Below are positions 42,570 through 54,177 of a stretch of 64,000 nucleotides of DNA, piece by piece. The position numbers were made by a program, and so were the translations under genes. Position 1 is the stretch's first letter, and every line of letters starts with the position of its first letter. The DNA is from JAKAXS01 sp965279065 (GTDB lineage Bacteria; Pseudomonadota; Alphaproteobacteria; Rhizobiales; Hyphomicrobiaceae), in contig OZ257134.1 of NCBI GenBank assembly GCA_965279065.1, positions 620,001 to 684,000 on the forward strand, given 5' to 3'. Below the pieces are notes generated by a model. The model did not search any database. It had not been told where the DNA came from and was given only the letters and a program-made list of their open reading frames with translations.

Positions 42570-43967
42570 ATGACCAAGCATCAATCCTGGGGGGCTTTGG
42601 TCCTCGCTGCTGGAGCCATCCTGGCGAGCACTGCGCCTGCGCGCGCCGCCGATCTCGGCGGCAATTGCTGCGCCGATCTCGAAGAGCGTATCGCTGAATT
42701 GGAAGCCACCACGGCCCGCAAGGGCAACCGCAAGGTCTCCCTGGAAATCGGCGGCCAGGTCAACGAAGCCGTGATGTTTTGGGACGACGGCGGCGAGAGC
42801 AACGCCTATGTCGTGACCAACGACAACGCCCGTACGCGCTTCCGCTTCCGTGGCAAGGCCAAGATCGACAAGGACTGGGAAGCCGGCTACGCCCTCGAAA
42901 TCGGCGTGCGCGCTGCCAACTCCAAGCGCTTCACGCAGAGCAACCCCGACGGCAACGACACAGCCACCGACGTGGGCTTCGATCTGCGCGACAGCTACTG
43001 GTTCTTGAAGAGCAAGACCTACGGTGGCGTCAGCGTTGGTTTCCAGGCCGATGCCTCTGATGCCATCACTGAGATCAACCTCAGCCAGACCAAGGACTTT
43101 GCCAAGCTGTCGGACATGGAAGACTTCGGCCTGGGTCTGACGCTGCGCTCGGCCGCCAACGGCGGGCTGACGACAAGCGGCCTGTCCTTCCGCCGCTTGA
43201 TCGGCGACGCCGGCGACCAGCCCGGCGACGGCGACCGCCGACATAACTTGGTGAAGTACGAGACGCCCGCCATCGCCGGGTTCACGGGCCAGGCCTCCTG
43301 GGGTGAGGACGACGTCTGGGATCTCGGCTTGCGCTACGCCGGCGATTTCGCCGGCTTCAAGGTCGCGGCTGGGGTCGCATATGGACAAACAACGGATGGC
43401 GGAGACACGAACACCTCGTGCAACGCCACGATCGGCACGGCGGCAGCAGGCACTCTCGACCAGCAGTGCAGCCAGTTCGGCGGCTCGGTCAGCGTGATGC
43501 ACGAGTCGACTGGCCTGTTCGTCAGCGCCGGTGCCGGCATCAAGACGGACGACCTGCTTAATGAGACCGCCCGTTTCGCTGGCCAGAATGCCGACGACGA
43601 ACAGACCTTCTTTGCCCTTCAGGCGGGCCTGGAGCGGAAGTTCATTGAACTCGGCAAGACCACGATCTTCGGCGAGTACTACGATTATGAAGGCGGCGCC
43701 AATAGCCGCCGCACGGTCGCTGCCGGCGATGCGCTGGACCCGTTCGGCCAGTCCAGCGGCGTCTGGAAGACTGGTCTTGAGGCCTACGGCTTCGGTATTG
43801 CCCAGGGAATCGATAAAGCGGCGATGCTCGTGTACCTGAGCTACCGGCATGTGGAAGGCGATCTGACGCTGAAGGCCATCAATGCCGGCGTCGCCGACGG
43901 TCCGACCGCCAATGTCGCACTGGAGGATCTGGACCTCGTCCAGGCAGGAGCGATTATCAAGTTTTAA
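42570..43967 (+). CDS. Porin (rhizobial type), paralogue 2
   Basis: ATG 42570 (GGGGA upstream) gives 465 residues with a signal peptide ending near PARAADLGG. The NCCADLEERIAELEA coiled-coil segment and a porin barrel follow (KVSLEIGGQVNEAVMFWDDG in parts, DLRDSYWFLKS, GDRRHNLVKYETP), ending in LVQAGAIIKF. Two longer starts (42525, 42549) exist. It is a tandem relative of the next gene: the first 150 or so codons are nearly identical in DNA. It acts as an outer-membrane diffusion channel. Confidence 0.93.
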   Translation: MTKHQSWGALVLAAGAILASTAPARAADLGGNCCADLEERIAELEATTARKGNRKVSLEIGGQVNEAVMFWDDGGESNAYVVTNDNARTRFRFRGKAKIDKDWEAGYALEIGVRAANSKRFTQSNPDGNDTATDVGFDLRDSYWFLKSKTYGGVSVGFQADASDAITEINLSQTKDFAKLSDMEDFGLGLTLRSAANGGLTTSGLSFRRLIGDAGDQPGDGDRRHNLVKYETPAIAGFTGQASWGEDDVWDLGLRYAGDFAGFKVAAGVAYGQTTDGGDTNTSCNATIGTAAAGTLDQQCSQFGGSVSVMHESTGLFVSAGAGIKTDDLLNETARFAGQNADDEQTFFALQAGLERKFIELGKTTIFGEYYDYEGGANSRRTVAAGDALDPFGQSSGVWKTGLEAYGFGIAQGIDKAAMLVYLSYRHVEGDLTLKAINAGVADGPTANVALEDLDLVQAGAIIKF

Positions 43968-43976
43968 CAGACATTT

Positions 43977-44003
43977 GAGGGCCTGGCGTCGGGCTGGGCC
44001 CTC
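43977..44003 (+). terminator. Weak hairpin terminator after porin 2
   Basis: GAGGGCC / GGCCCTC forms a seven-base-pair stem with a 13-base loop followed by TATTGACT. The poly-T tract is weak, so termination is only probable. Confidence 0.45.
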
Positions 44004-44177
44004 TATTGACTATCGAGCTGCCTGTGGCACCCCGGTGTGACAGCAGCGTCACAATGGCCCGAATTTCGCTCGGATTCTGGCATGCCAGACTAGTGCTTTG
44101 TGCATCGGTGTTTAGAGTACCCCTCGAACGAGTCGTTGTCGGCTCGCGCTGTAATACGGGCACGGGGGTTCCTGGGA

Positions 44178-45551
44178 ATGACAAAAGCAATAGCAGCGTT
44201 GGCCACGGCTTTCGTTGCCGGTCTGGCGTTGGCAAACGCGCCAGCGGCCTTCGCCGCCGATCTTGGCGGCAATTGCTGCGCTGACCTTGAAGAGCGCATC
44301 GCCGAATTGGAAGCCACCACGGCTCGCAAGGGCAACCGCAAGGTCTCCCTGGAAATCGGCGGCCAGGTCAACGAAGCGGTGATGTTCTGGGACGATGGCG
44401 GCGAGAGCAACGCCTACGTCGTGACCAACGACAACGCCCGGTCGCGCTTCCGCTTCAAGGGCAAGGCCAAGATCGATAAGGACTGGGAAGCCGGCTACGC
44501 CCTGGAAACGGGCGTCCGTATCACCCGCTCCAACCGCTTCACGCAGTTCGACGATAATGCAGGCAACGGCCTGGATCTGCGCGACAGCTACTGGTTCTTG
44601 AAGAGCAAGACTTACGGCGGCGTCAGCATCGGCTTCCAAGGCACCGCGACGGACCAGATCACCGAGATCAACCTGACGCAGACGAAAGACTTCGCAAAGC
44701 TGTCAGACATGGAAGACACCGGCCTAGGGTTACTGCTTCGCTCCTCGACCAACGGCCAGTTGTCGACCAACTTCAACTTTTTTGAGCTGCTAGGCCAGGC
44801 TGGCGACCAGCCAGGCGACGGCGACCGTCGCTCCAACGTCGTGAAGTATGAAACGCCGGCCTACAAGGGCTTCACCGCCTCTGCCGCCTGGGGTGAAGAC
44901 GATGTGTGGGACGTCGGCCTGCGTTATGCCGGTGAGCACGCCGGCTTCAAGATCGCGGCAGGTGTAGGCTACGGCGAGAACAACGACGGAAACTACACCG
45001 GCATCGGTTGCAACGTGACGGTTGGCGCAGCTCCCAATACCGATGTGGATTGCAATAATTTCGGTGGATCTGTCAGCATCATGCACGAGGCGACGGGTCT
45101 ATTCGTCAGCGCCGGCGCCGGCGTGAAGGAAGACAAGCTGGTAGATGACGTTGCAGTGTTTGCGGGCACGGATGCCGACGACCAGCAGACCTTCTGGGGG
45201 ATGCAGGCCGGTATCGAAAAGAAGTTCTTCCCTCTCGGAAAGACGACGGTGTTCGGCGAGTACTATGACTATGAGGGTGGCGCATCGAACCGTACCGTTG
45301 CAACGACGGATACAGCCCTGAACTCTCTCGGCGTAACTGCAGCTGTTTGGGAGACCGGCCTTGAAGCCTATGGCTTAGGCGTGGCGCAAGGCATCGACGC
45401 CGCCGCCATGGTGCTTTACCTGCACTACCGTCATGTCGAGGCTGATCTAACGCTTCGCGGCATCGGTGGTGGCGTGGCCGGTGGTGCCAAGAGCAACGTC
45501 GATCTTGAAGACCTCGACATAGTCACGGCGGGCGGCATAATCAAGTTCTGA
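44178..45551 (+). CDS. Porin (rhizobial type), paralogue 3
   Basis: ATG 44178 (TGGGA upstream) gives 457 residues with a signal peptide ending near PAAFAADLGG. The barrel follows paralogue 2 closely (DLRDSYWFLKS, LSDMEDTGLGLLL, GDRRSNVVKYETPAYKG), with differences in surface loops, and ends in IVTAGGIIKF. A 210-base spacer separates the two genes, and each has its own upstream region, so they may be expressed under different conditions. A strong terminator follows. Confidence 0.93.
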   Translation: MTKAIAALATAFVAGLALANAPAAFAADLGGNCCADLEERIAELEATTARKGNRKVSLEIGGQVNEAVMFWDDGGESNAYVVTNDNARSRFRFKGKAKIDKDWEAGYALETGVRITRSNRFTQFDDNAGNGLDLRDSYWFLKSKTYGGVSIGFQGTATDQITEINLTQTKDFAKLSDMEDTGLGLLLRSSTNGQLSTNFNFFELLGQAGDQPGDGDRRSNVVKYETPAYKGFTASAAWGEDDVWDVGLRYAGEHAGFKIAAGVGYGENNDGNYTGIGCNVTVGAAPNTDVDCNNFGGSVSIMHEATGLFVSAGAGVKEDKLVDDVAVFAGTDADDQQTFWGMQAGIEKKFFPLGKTTVFGEYYDYEGGASNRTVATTDTALNSLGVTAAVWETGLEAYGLGVAQGIDAAAMVLYLHYRHVEADLTLRGIGGGVAGGAKSNVDLEDLDIVTAGGIIKF

Positions 45552-45578
45552 TCGATCGTTCCCGGGCTAGCCGGCAAA

Positions 45579-45610
45579 GCCCGCCTCGCAAGAGGCGGGC
45601 TTCGTCATTT
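45579..45610 (+). terminator. Rho-independent terminator after porin 3
   Basis: A perfect nine-base-pair stem GCCCGCCTC / GAGGCGGGC with GCAA loop is followed by TTCGTCATTT, 28 bases after the stop. Confidence 0.8.
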
Positions 45611-45702
45611 GGCGATCCGAAGCGTCATTGGCGAACGAATTAAGGATGTTGCCGTCGAGGAACTGCGCCAGAGTGGGCCATTCGAAATTACGGGAGGCGC
45701 CA

Positions 45703-46899
45703 ATGCCTTGCACGTTGCGTCCTGTCGGTATGCGCACTTGGCGAATGGTCGCCTCTCTTGCCGCTGCCTTCGCGTCCCTTGCATTCGGCCTGGTCACTTC
45801 GGCGCTCGCGACCGATCTCCCCACCGTTGCCTCCGACACGCTGGCTCGCGCCAAGCCCGGCAGCATCTTCCGCGTATGGCCGCTCGAAGGCGGCGTCCGT
45901 GCGGGCGTCAAAGGCTATCGCGTCCTCTATCGCTCGACTGGCACGAAGGGCGAGCCGGTCGCCGTCACCGGTGCGGTCATCTTTCCCGCCGAGCCCGGCA
46001 GCAAGAAGCGCAACGTCGTCGCCTGGGCGCACCCCACCACCGGCGTTGTTTCCAAGTGCGCACCGACTCTGCTGCCGGATCTGTCGGGCACCATCCAGGG
46101 CATCGATAGTCTGACCGACCAGGGTTATGTCGTCGTCGCCACCGACTACGTTGGTCTCGGTACCCGCGACGTCCATCCCTACCTCGTCGGCATCTCCGCC
46201 GCGCACGCTGTGCTGGATTCCGTCCGCGCCGCGCAAAGCCTGCACGACAGCCAGGCCGGCCATCGCTTCGCCGTCTGGGGCCATTCGCAAGGCGGTCACG
46301 CCGCGCTGTTCACCGGCATCCACGCCAAGACCTATGCGCCAGAACTGGAACTGGTCGGCGTCGCTGCCGCTGCGCCCGCAACCGACCTGGCCGCCTTGTT
46401 CACGGCCGACCGCAACACCGCCAGCGGCCGCAGCCTCACGAGCATGACGGTTCTCTCCTGGTCTCGCACCTTCGGTCTGCCGTTGGACAGCATTGTTGAG
46501 CCCAACGCGGAACGCCAGTTCGAGGCCCTTGCCAGTGATTGCATCGAGTCGATCGAGCAGTTCTTCAAGGAAGATCGCGACGAAAAGGCCCTGTCGCGCA
46601 AATTCCTCAAAGTCGACCCGGTCGCCGATCCGCGCCTGAACGCCATTATGCGCGACAACACCCCCGGAGCGCTGCCGTCCGGCACACCGGTCTTCATCGC
46701 CCAGAGCAACGCCGACACGCTGGTGCTGCCGCACATCACCAAGCAGTACGTCGCCACGCTTTGTCAGGGTGGCGCGCGCGTGGCCACTCTCACCCTGCAA
46801 GGCAGTAGTCACATGGTCAGCGGCCGCGACAGCGCCTATGCTGCCGTCGAATGGATGACCCGCCTGTTCAACGGCGGCGCTCCGGCGAACCACTGTTGA
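45703..46899 (+). CDS. Secretory lipase-family alpha/beta hydrolase
   Basis: ATG 45703 is chosen for the GGGAGG seven bases upstream. It gives 398 residues with a signal peptide ending near TSALATDLP. The fold resembles the fungal-type LIP secretory lipase family: GAVIFPAEPG, VVAWAHPTTGV, GYVVVATDYVGLGT and the elbow AVWGHSQGGHAAL with the nucleophilic Ser. SNADTLV holds the Asp, and SSHMVSG the His. It should be periplasmic or secreted and hydrolyse lipid or other esters. The following DUF4166 gene is so close (overlap possible) that the two are likely co-transcribed. Confidence 0.87.
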   Translation: MPCTLRPVGMRTWRMVASLAAAFASLAFGLVTSALATDLPTVASDTLARAKPGSIFRVWPLEGGVRAGVKGYRVLYRSTGTKGEPVAVTGAVIFPAEPGSKKRNVVAWAHPTTGVVSKCAPTLLPDLSGTIQGIDSLTDQGYVVVATDYVGLGTRDVHPYLVGISAAHAVLDSVRAAQSLHDSQAGHRFAVWGHSQGGHAALFTGIHAKTYAPELELVGVAAAAPATDLAALFTADRNTASGRSLTSMTVLSWSRTFGLPLDSIVEPNAERQFEALASDCIESIEQFFKEDRDEKALSRKFLKVDPVADPRLNAIMRDNTPGALPSGTPVFIAQSNADTLVLPHITKQYVATLCQGGARVATLTLQGSSHMVSGRDSAYAAVEWMTRLFNGGAPANHC

Positions 46900-46916
46900 A
46901 AGCAATCGCCGCCAAC

Positions 46917-47471
46917 ATGGCCCGAGACCGCCGACCGCCCCTCTATGCTCGCGTGCTGGGAAACACCTGGCACGCGCTGCCGGAGCCGCTTCGCCGCATG
47001 CACGATGTCGACGGCGAAGCCCGCGCCGAAGGCTTGGCGGATATCGATCGCGGCGAGGGCGTCATCGCGCGCCTGATCGCGGCGATTGTCGGCTTCCCGC
47101 CGGCTGGGCGCGACGTGCCGGTGCAGGTGCGCTTCCTGGCCGACGCCAACGGCGAGCTGTGGCAACGCACGTTCGCGGGCAAACGTTTCGCCAGCTATCA
47201 ATCTGCCTATGCCGCGCCGGCCGGAAGCATTGTCTTCGAGCGTTTCGGTCTCGTCACGATCGCGCTTCACCTGGTCTTTCGGGACGGCCGCCTCGACGTC
47301 ATTCCCGTCCGCTGGTCGTTGCTCGGCCTCCCGCTGCCGAAAGCCTTGATGCCGATCGGCGAGACCTACGAATGGGTCGACATTCAAAACCGCTTCAACT
47401 TCCACGTCGAAATCGGCCATCCCTGGTTCGGCCTGATTGTGCGCTATCGCGGTTACCTCGTGCCGACATGA
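46917..47471 (+). CDS. DUF4166 domain protein
   Basis: ATG 46917 gives 184 residues; a TTG at 46896 overlapping the lipase stop, or ATG 46851 inside it, are alternatives. The protein matches DUF4166: PLYARVLGNTWHALPEPLRRMHD (in parts), FPPAGRDVPVQVRF, WQRTFAGKRFAS, GLVTIALHLVF and FHVEIGHPWFGLIVRYRGYL (in parts). Members are sometimes fused to NAD-dependent oxidoreductases, but this is a free-standing domain. Function unknown; cytoplasmic by sequence. Confidence 0.8.
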   Translation: MARDRRPPLYARVLGNTWHALPEPLRRMHDVDGEARAEGLADIDRGEGVIARLIAAIVGFPPAGRDVPVQVRFLADANGELWQRTFAGKRFASYQSAYAAPAGSIVFERFGLVTIALHLVFRDGRLDVIPVRWSLLGLPLPKALMPIGETYEWVDIQNRFNFHVEIGHPWFGLIVRYRGYLVPT

Positions 47472-47591
47472 CGCATGCAGGCTGCGGTGGAGGGAGATGG
47501 ACAAGATTTCATCCAGAGCCCGCGCGATTGCCTGTAATTTCTCGCAGACGCCTCCGGGGGGTTCGCGTCGCGTAGAAAACCTGGAGGAAGC

Positions 47592-48845
47592 ATGCCGGCC
47601 GTTTTGGCTCGTCCAGTCGCCGCATTTCTTGCGGCAGCTCTTTTCGCTACCGCCCTTGTGCACGTTCCCGCTCCCGCCTTCGCCGATGCCGAGCGCATCG
47701 ATCGCGGTGCGGTCTTCGACGAAGCCTGGAACGCCGTGCGCGACAACTTCTACGACCGCACGCTGCGCGGCCTCGACTGGGACAAGGTCAAGGAGCGCTA
47801 CCGCCCGCAGTACACCGCCGCCAGGACTGACAAGGATCGCTCCGCCGCGATCAATGCGATGCTGGCCGAGCTTCACGCATCCCACATGTTCCACTTCACA
47901 CGCGACGAGCCCGCCTACTACCAGCTGCTCGGAATCTTCCAGTATGGCGTGCGCGACGGCATCAAGAAGCACCTCGACGGCGACATCAAGTATCCTGGCA
48001 TCGGTATTTTCACGCGCGACATCGATGGCAAGACCTTCGTCTCCGGCATCGTGGCCGCGCTACCGGGCGATAAAGCCGGACTCAAGCTCGGTGACGAAAT
48101 CCTCTCGGTCGCTGGCAAGCCGTTCGAGCCCGTCGGCAGTTTCCGTAGCAAGGTCGGCGACAAGCTGCAGATGAAGGTTCGCCGCGTTACCGACGGTCCC
48201 GAAATCGATATCGATGTCCAGCCCACCTGGATCGAGGCGCCGGACGCGTTCGAGGCTGCCATCGCCGATGGCGCGCGCGTCATCGAAGCCGGCGGCAAGC
48301 GCATCGGCTACGTTCGCATCTGGTCGTACGCCGGCAACCGCTATCAGACCGCGCTGGAAAACCTGCTCTCGACCGGCAAGCTCAAGGATGTCGACGCCCT
48401 GATCTGGGATCTGCGTGACGGCTGGGGTGGTGCGCAACCGGAGTATCTCGACATCTTCAACGCCCGCGCGCCCGATATGACCTTCACCGATCGCAAGGGC
48501 GACGCCGAATTCGCCAGCTTCAAGTGGCGCAAGCCGGCTGTCATCCTCGCCAACGGCGGCACGCGCAGCGGCAAGGAAGTCCTGACCTACGGCTTCAAGA
48601 AGTACGGCTACGGCGAGGTTGTCGGCGAGACGACGGCCGGCGCCCTGCTGGCGGGCCGCGGCTACATGCTCTCCGACGCCAGCTTCCTGATGGTCGCCGT
48701 CGCCGACGTCGCCGTCGACGGCGAACGCCTGGAGCAGAAGGGCGTCGAACCGACGATCCCCGTCCCCTTCGACATCCGCTACGCCGCCGGCCGCGACCCC
48801 CAACTTGATAAGGCGGTCGAAGTGCTCTCCACACCGCGCGGCTGA
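47592..48845 (+). CDS. Periplasmic S41-family peptidase with PDZ domain
   Basis: GGAGGAAG precedes ATG 47592. The 417-residue protein has a signal peptide ending near PAFADAE. An N-terminal helical cap (ERIDRGAVFDEAWNAVRDNFYD in parts) is followed by a PDZ domain (about 130-210, with GDKAGLKLGDEILSVAGKP). The S41 protease core contains YVRIWSYAG, WDLRDGWGG, and NGGTRSGKE with the Ser nucleophile. The VGETTAGALL region has Ala where Ctp proteases carry the Lys, as in tricorn-like members. It probably degrades or processes envelope proteins. Confidence 0.88.
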   Translation: MPAVLARPVAAFLAAALFATALVHVPAPAFADAERIDRGAVFDEAWNAVRDNFYDRTLRGLDWDKVKERYRPQYTAARTDKDRSAAINAMLAELHASHMFHFTRDEPAYYQLLGIFQYGVRDGIKKHLDGDIKYPGIGIFTRDIDGKTFVSGIVAALPGDKAGLKLGDEILSVAGKPFEPVGSFRSKVGDKLQMKVRRVTDGPEIDIDVQPTWIEAPDAFEAAIADGARVIEAGGKRIGYVRIWSYAGNRYQTALENLLSTGKLKDVDALIWDLRDGWGGAQPEYLDIFNARAPDMTFTDRKGDAEFASFKWRKPAVILANGGTRSGKEVLTYGFKKYGYGEVVGETTAGALLAGRGYMLSDASFLMVAVADVAVDGERLEQKGVEPTIPVPFDIRYAAGRDPQLDKAVEVLSTPRG

Positions 48846-48861
48846 CGCACCAGAACCGCGG

Positions 48862-49230
48862 CTAGCCGTAAACGCGGGATGGCGGTTTGGGTCGGCCCAG
48901 AAAGCGGAGCCCGACAGCCGCACCCTTCTGCCACGCCACCTGGCAGTCGAATTCGTGGTTCTCCGACGCGAGATACAGGCGCACTCCTGAACCCCAGTCG
49001 GCGTCCGGCAACGCGCCTGAAAATCGGATGCTCACGCCATGGAATGAGGCGTCCGTGATGTCGCAAAGCTGAGCGGGAAAGGCAGGACGCGCCGGCCAAG
49101 TGACGTAGCCATGCCGCATGCGTGGTTTGCGTCTGACGGTGAAGCGATCTCCGCCCGACGGCGCTTCGCCTGTCGGACGGGATGCGGAGGTCTGCAACCG
49201 TGTGAACAGAGTCCTGAGGGTGCCAATCAT
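48862..49230 (-). CDS. PilZ domain protein
   Basis: ATG 49230 gives 122 residues; a much longer in-frame extension to 49599 is antisense to ivd and is rejected. The PilZ c-di-GMP motifs are visible: RRKPR (RxxxR type) and DASFHGVSIRF (D/NxSxxG), followed by LRFLGRPKPP at the end. It is a small stand-alone sensor of cyclic di-GMP, which usually controls motility or exopolysaccharide. It is divergent from the leucine-degradation operon and probably unrelated to it. Ribosome binding site is weak. Confidence 0.82.
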   Translation of the reverse strand: MIGTLRTLFTRLQTSASRPTGEAPSGGDRFTVRRKPRMRHGYVTWPARPAFPAQLCDITDASFHGVSIRFSGALPDADWGSGVRLYLASENHEFDCQVAWQKGAAVGLRFLGRPKPPSRVYG

Positions 49231-49393
49231 TGTTATGGTTGTCCGGCCCGAATGGATTGACCGAGAGATTATTGCACACGCGTTAAGACTGCGTTCAAGC
49301 GGCAGCCCCTGCAACTCGGCAATCAGCCGTGGTGCCGGCTGCGGCGCGGGCCTATAAATCGGGCAAGCCGTAAGAAAAGCCCGAGGACCGCCT

Positions 49394-50557
49394 GTGTTCG
49401 ACAAGGCCATGAATTTCGCCCTGGGTGAGGACATCGAGGCGCTGCGCGACACCGTGCAGCGCTGGGCCGCAGCTAATCTGGCACCGCGCGCTGCCGAGAT
49501 TGATGCGACCAACACCTTCGCCGTCGACCTCTGGCCCAAGCTCGGCGAACTCGGCCTCCTCGGCGTGACCGCGGACCCCGAATACGGCGGCAGCGGCATG
49601 AGCTATCTCGCCCACGTCGTGGCGATGGAGGAAGTGAGCCGGGCTTCCGCCTCCATCGGCCTCAGCTATGGCGCCCACTCCAATCTCTGCGTCAACCAGA
49701 TCAACCGCCACGGCACGCCTGAGCAGAAGGCCAGGTACCTGCCCAAACTCTGTTCCGGCGAACACGTTGGCGCGCTCGCGATGTCCGAGCCCGGTGCCGG
49801 CTCCGACGTCATGTCGATGAAGCTCAAGGCCGAGAAGCGCAACGACCGCTTCATCCTCAACGGCAACAAGATGTGGATCACCAACGGCCCGGATGCCTCC
49901 ACGCTCGTCGTCTATGCCAAGACGGATCCTCAGGCCGGCGCCAAAAGCATCACTGCTTTTCTCATCGAAAAGGACATGCCCGGTTTCTCCACGGCCCAGA
50001 AGCTAGACAAGCTCGGCATGCGCGGCTCCAACACCTGCGAACTCGTGTTCCAGGATGTCGAGGTGTCCTACGACAACGTGCTGGGCGAGGAGGGTGGCGG
50101 CGCCCGCGTGCTGATGTCCGGCCTCGACTACGAGCGCGTCATTCTTTCAGGTGGCCCGCTCGGCATCATGGCCGCCTGCCTCGATGCGGTCGTGCCCTAT
50201 GTCCACGAGCGCAAGCAATTCGGCCAGGCCATCGGCGAGTTCCAGCTGATCCAGGCCAAGCTCGCCGACATCTACGTCACCGCCAACGCCTGCCGCGCCT
50301 ACGTCTATGCCGTCGCTGCCGCCTGCGACCGCGGCGAGGTCACGCGCAAGGACGCCGCCGGCTGCATCCTCTACTCCGCCGAGAAGGCCACCTGGTGCGC
50401 CCTCGAAGCCATCCAGACGCTGGGCGGCAATGGCTACATCAACGATTATCCCACCGGCCGCCTGCTGCGTGACGCCAAGCTCTATGAGATCGGCGCCGGA
50501 ACGTCGGAGATCCGCCGCATGCTCATCGGCCGCGAGCTGTTCAAGGAAACGGCGTGA
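49394..50557 (+). CDS. ivd: Isovaleryl-CoA dehydrogenase
   Basis: IVD oxidises isovaleryl-CoA to 3-methylcrotonyl-CoA with FAD and passes electrons to ETF, in leucine breakdown. GTG 49394 with CGAGGA upstream gives the standard 387 residues; ATG 49409 is an alternative. Acyl-CoA dehydrogenase motifs are present (LAMSEPGAGSDVMSMKL in parts, MWITNGPDA, GMRGSNTCELVF, GGNGYINDYPTGRLLRDAKL in parts, EIGAGTSEIRRMLIGRELF in parts). The catalytic Glu of the isovaleryl type lies in SGLDYERVILSGG. First gene of the liu-type operon; one base separates it from the next gene. Confidence 0.97.
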   Translation: MFDKAMNFALGEDIEALRDTVQRWAAANLAPRAAEIDATNTFAVDLWPKLGELGLLGVTADPEYGGSGMSYLAHVVAMEEVSRASASIGLSYGAHSNLCVNQINRHGTPEQKARYLPKLCSGEHVGALAMSEPGAGSDVMSMKLKAEKRNDRFILNGNKMWITNGPDASTLVVYAKTDPQAGAKSITAFLIEKDMPGFSTAQKLDKLGMRGSNTCELVFQDVEVSYDNVLGEEGGGARVLMSGLDYERVILSGGPLGIMAACLDAVVPYVHERKQFGQAIGEFQLIQAKLADIYVTANACRAYVYAVAAACDRGEVTRKDAAGCILYSAEKATWCALEAIQTLGGNGYINDYPTGRLLRDAKLYEIGAGTSEIRRMLIGRELFKETA

Positions 50558-50558
50558 C

Positions 50559-52166
50559 ATGTCCGTCCTGAAAACCTCAATCCCCACGCGCGGCGAAGCG
50601 TTCGAAGCCAACAAGGCCGCGCACGACAAGGCGCTCGCCGAAGTTCGCGCTGCGGCCGAATTGGCCTTCGACGGTGGCGGCAAGGTCGCGCAGGACCGCC
50701 ACACCGGCCGCAACAAGCTGCTACCGCGTGAACGTGTCGCCCGCCTGCTCGATCCCGGCAGCCCGTTCCTCGAAGTCGGCACCTTCGCCGCGCACGGCAT
50801 GTACGGCGGCGACAGCCCGTGTGCCGGCCTCATCACCGGTGTCGGCCGCGTTGAAGGTCGCGAGGTCATGGTCGTGTGCAACGACGCCACCGTCAAAGGC
50901 GGCACGTACTACCCGATGACGGCCAAGAAGCACCTGCGGGCGCAGGAGATCGCCGAGCAGAACCACCTGCCGTGCGTCTATCTCGTGGACAGCGGCGGCG
51001 CCAACTTGCCCAATCAGGACGAGGTGTTTGCCGATCGTGATCATTTCGGCCGCGTCTTCTTCAATCAGGCCAACATGTCGGCGAAAGGCATCGCCCAGAT
51101 CGCCGTGGTGATGGGTGCCTGCACGGCCGGTGGCGCTTACGTCCCGGCGATGTCCGACGAGGCCATTATCGTCAAGAATCAAGGCACGATCTATCTCGCC
51201 GGCCCGCCGCTGGTGAAGGCCGCGACCGGCGAAGTCGTCACCGCCGAGGACCTCGGCGGCGGCGACGTGCACACGCGCCTGTCCGGCGTTGCCGATCATC
51301 TCGCCCGTGACGACGCCCACGCCTTGGCGCTCGCCCGCCGCGCCATCGCCAATCTCAATCGCGTCAAGCGCACCGAAATTGAGATGCGGAATGTCGAAGA
51401 CCCGCTGTACGATCCGGAAGAACTGCTCGGCATCGTCCCCGCCGGCCTCAAGACGCCGTACGACATCCGCGAGGTCATTGCCCGCATCGTCGACGGCTCG
51501 CGTCTCGACGAGTTCAAGGCGCGCTACGCCACCACGCTGGTCTGCGGCTTCGCCCACATCCACGGCTACCCCGTCGGCATCATCGCCAACAACGGCGTGC
51601 TGTTTTCCGAGAGCGCACTCAAGGGCGCCCATTTCGTCGAGCTGTGCAGCCAGCGCTCCATTCCGCTCGTGTTCCTGCAGAACATCACCGGCTTCATGGT
51701 CGGCCGCCAGTACGAGGCCGGCGGCATCGCCAAGGACGGCGCCAAGCTCGTCACCGCCGTGGCCACCAGCCAGGTGCCGAAGATCACCGTCATCGTTGGC
51801 GGCTCCTTCGGCGCCGGCAACTATGGCATGTGCGGACGCGCCTACTCGCCGCGCTTCCTGTGGACCTGGCCCAACAGCCGCATCTCCGTCATGGGCGGCG
51901 AGCAGGCCGCGGGCGTGCTGGCCTCGGTGAAGCGCGCCGGCGTGGAGCGTGGCGGCAAGTCGTGGGCGGAGAAGGACGAGGCCGCGTTCAAGCAGGGCGT
52001 CGTCGATCAGTTCGAAACCCAGGGCCACCCGCTCTACGCCTCCGCGCGCCTGTGGGATGACGGCATCATCGACCCGCGCAAGACGCGGGACGTCATCGGC
52101 CTATCGCTTTCCGCCAGTCTCAACGCGCCGATCGCCGAAACGCGCTTCGGCGTGTTCCGGATGTAG
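50559..52166 (+). CDS. mccB: 3-Methylcrotonyl-CoA carboxylase, beta (carboxyltransferase) subunit
   Basis: The 535-residue subunit moves the carboxyl group from biotin to 3-methylcrotonyl-CoA. Landmarks are GGTYYPMTAKKHLRAQEIA (in parts), VYLVDSGGANLPNQ, MGACTAGGAYVPAMSDE and GTIYLAGPPLVKAATGE (in parts). Also visible are DLGGGDVHTRLSGVADH, NITGFMVGRQYEAGGIAKDGAK (in parts), GGSFGAGNYGMCGRAY and WPNSRISVMGGEQAAGVL. ATG 50559 starts right after the ivd stop. The order ivd-mccB-mccA-HMGL-hydratase is the usual leucine/isovalerate utilisation cluster. Confidence 0.97.
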   Translation: MSVLKTSIPTRGEAFEANKAAHDKALAEVRAAAELAFDGGGKVAQDRHTGRNKLLPRERVARLLDPGSPFLEVGTFAAHGMYGGDSPCAGLITGVGRVEGREVMVVCNDATVKGGTYYPMTAKKHLRAQEIAEQNHLPCVYLVDSGGANLPNQDEVFADRDHFGRVFFNQANMSAKGIAQIAVVMGACTAGGAYVPAMSDEAIIVKNQGTIYLAGPPLVKAATGEVVTAEDLGGGDVHTRLSGVADHLARDDAHALALARRAIANLNRVKRTEIEMRNVEDPLYDPEELLGIVPAGLKTPYDIREVIARIVDGSRLDEFKARYATTLVCGFAHIHGYPVGIIANNGVLFSESALKGAHFVELCSQRSIPLVFLQNITGFMVGRQYEAGGIAKDGAKLVTAVATSQVPKITVIVGGSFGAGNYGMCGRAYSPRFLWTWPNSRISVMGGEQAAGVLASVKRAGVERGGKSWAEKDEAAFKQGVVDQFETQGHPLYASARLWDDGIIDPRKTRDVIGLSLSASLNAPIAETRFGVFRM

Positions 52167-52172
52167 CGCGCG

Positions 52173-54176
<2,004 letters not shown>

Positions 54177-54177
54177 A

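Noticed and set aside
48862..49599. A 245-residue version of the PilZ protein
   Set aside because: The extra N-terminal part is antisense to the start of ivd; ATG 49230 gives a normal PilZ length.
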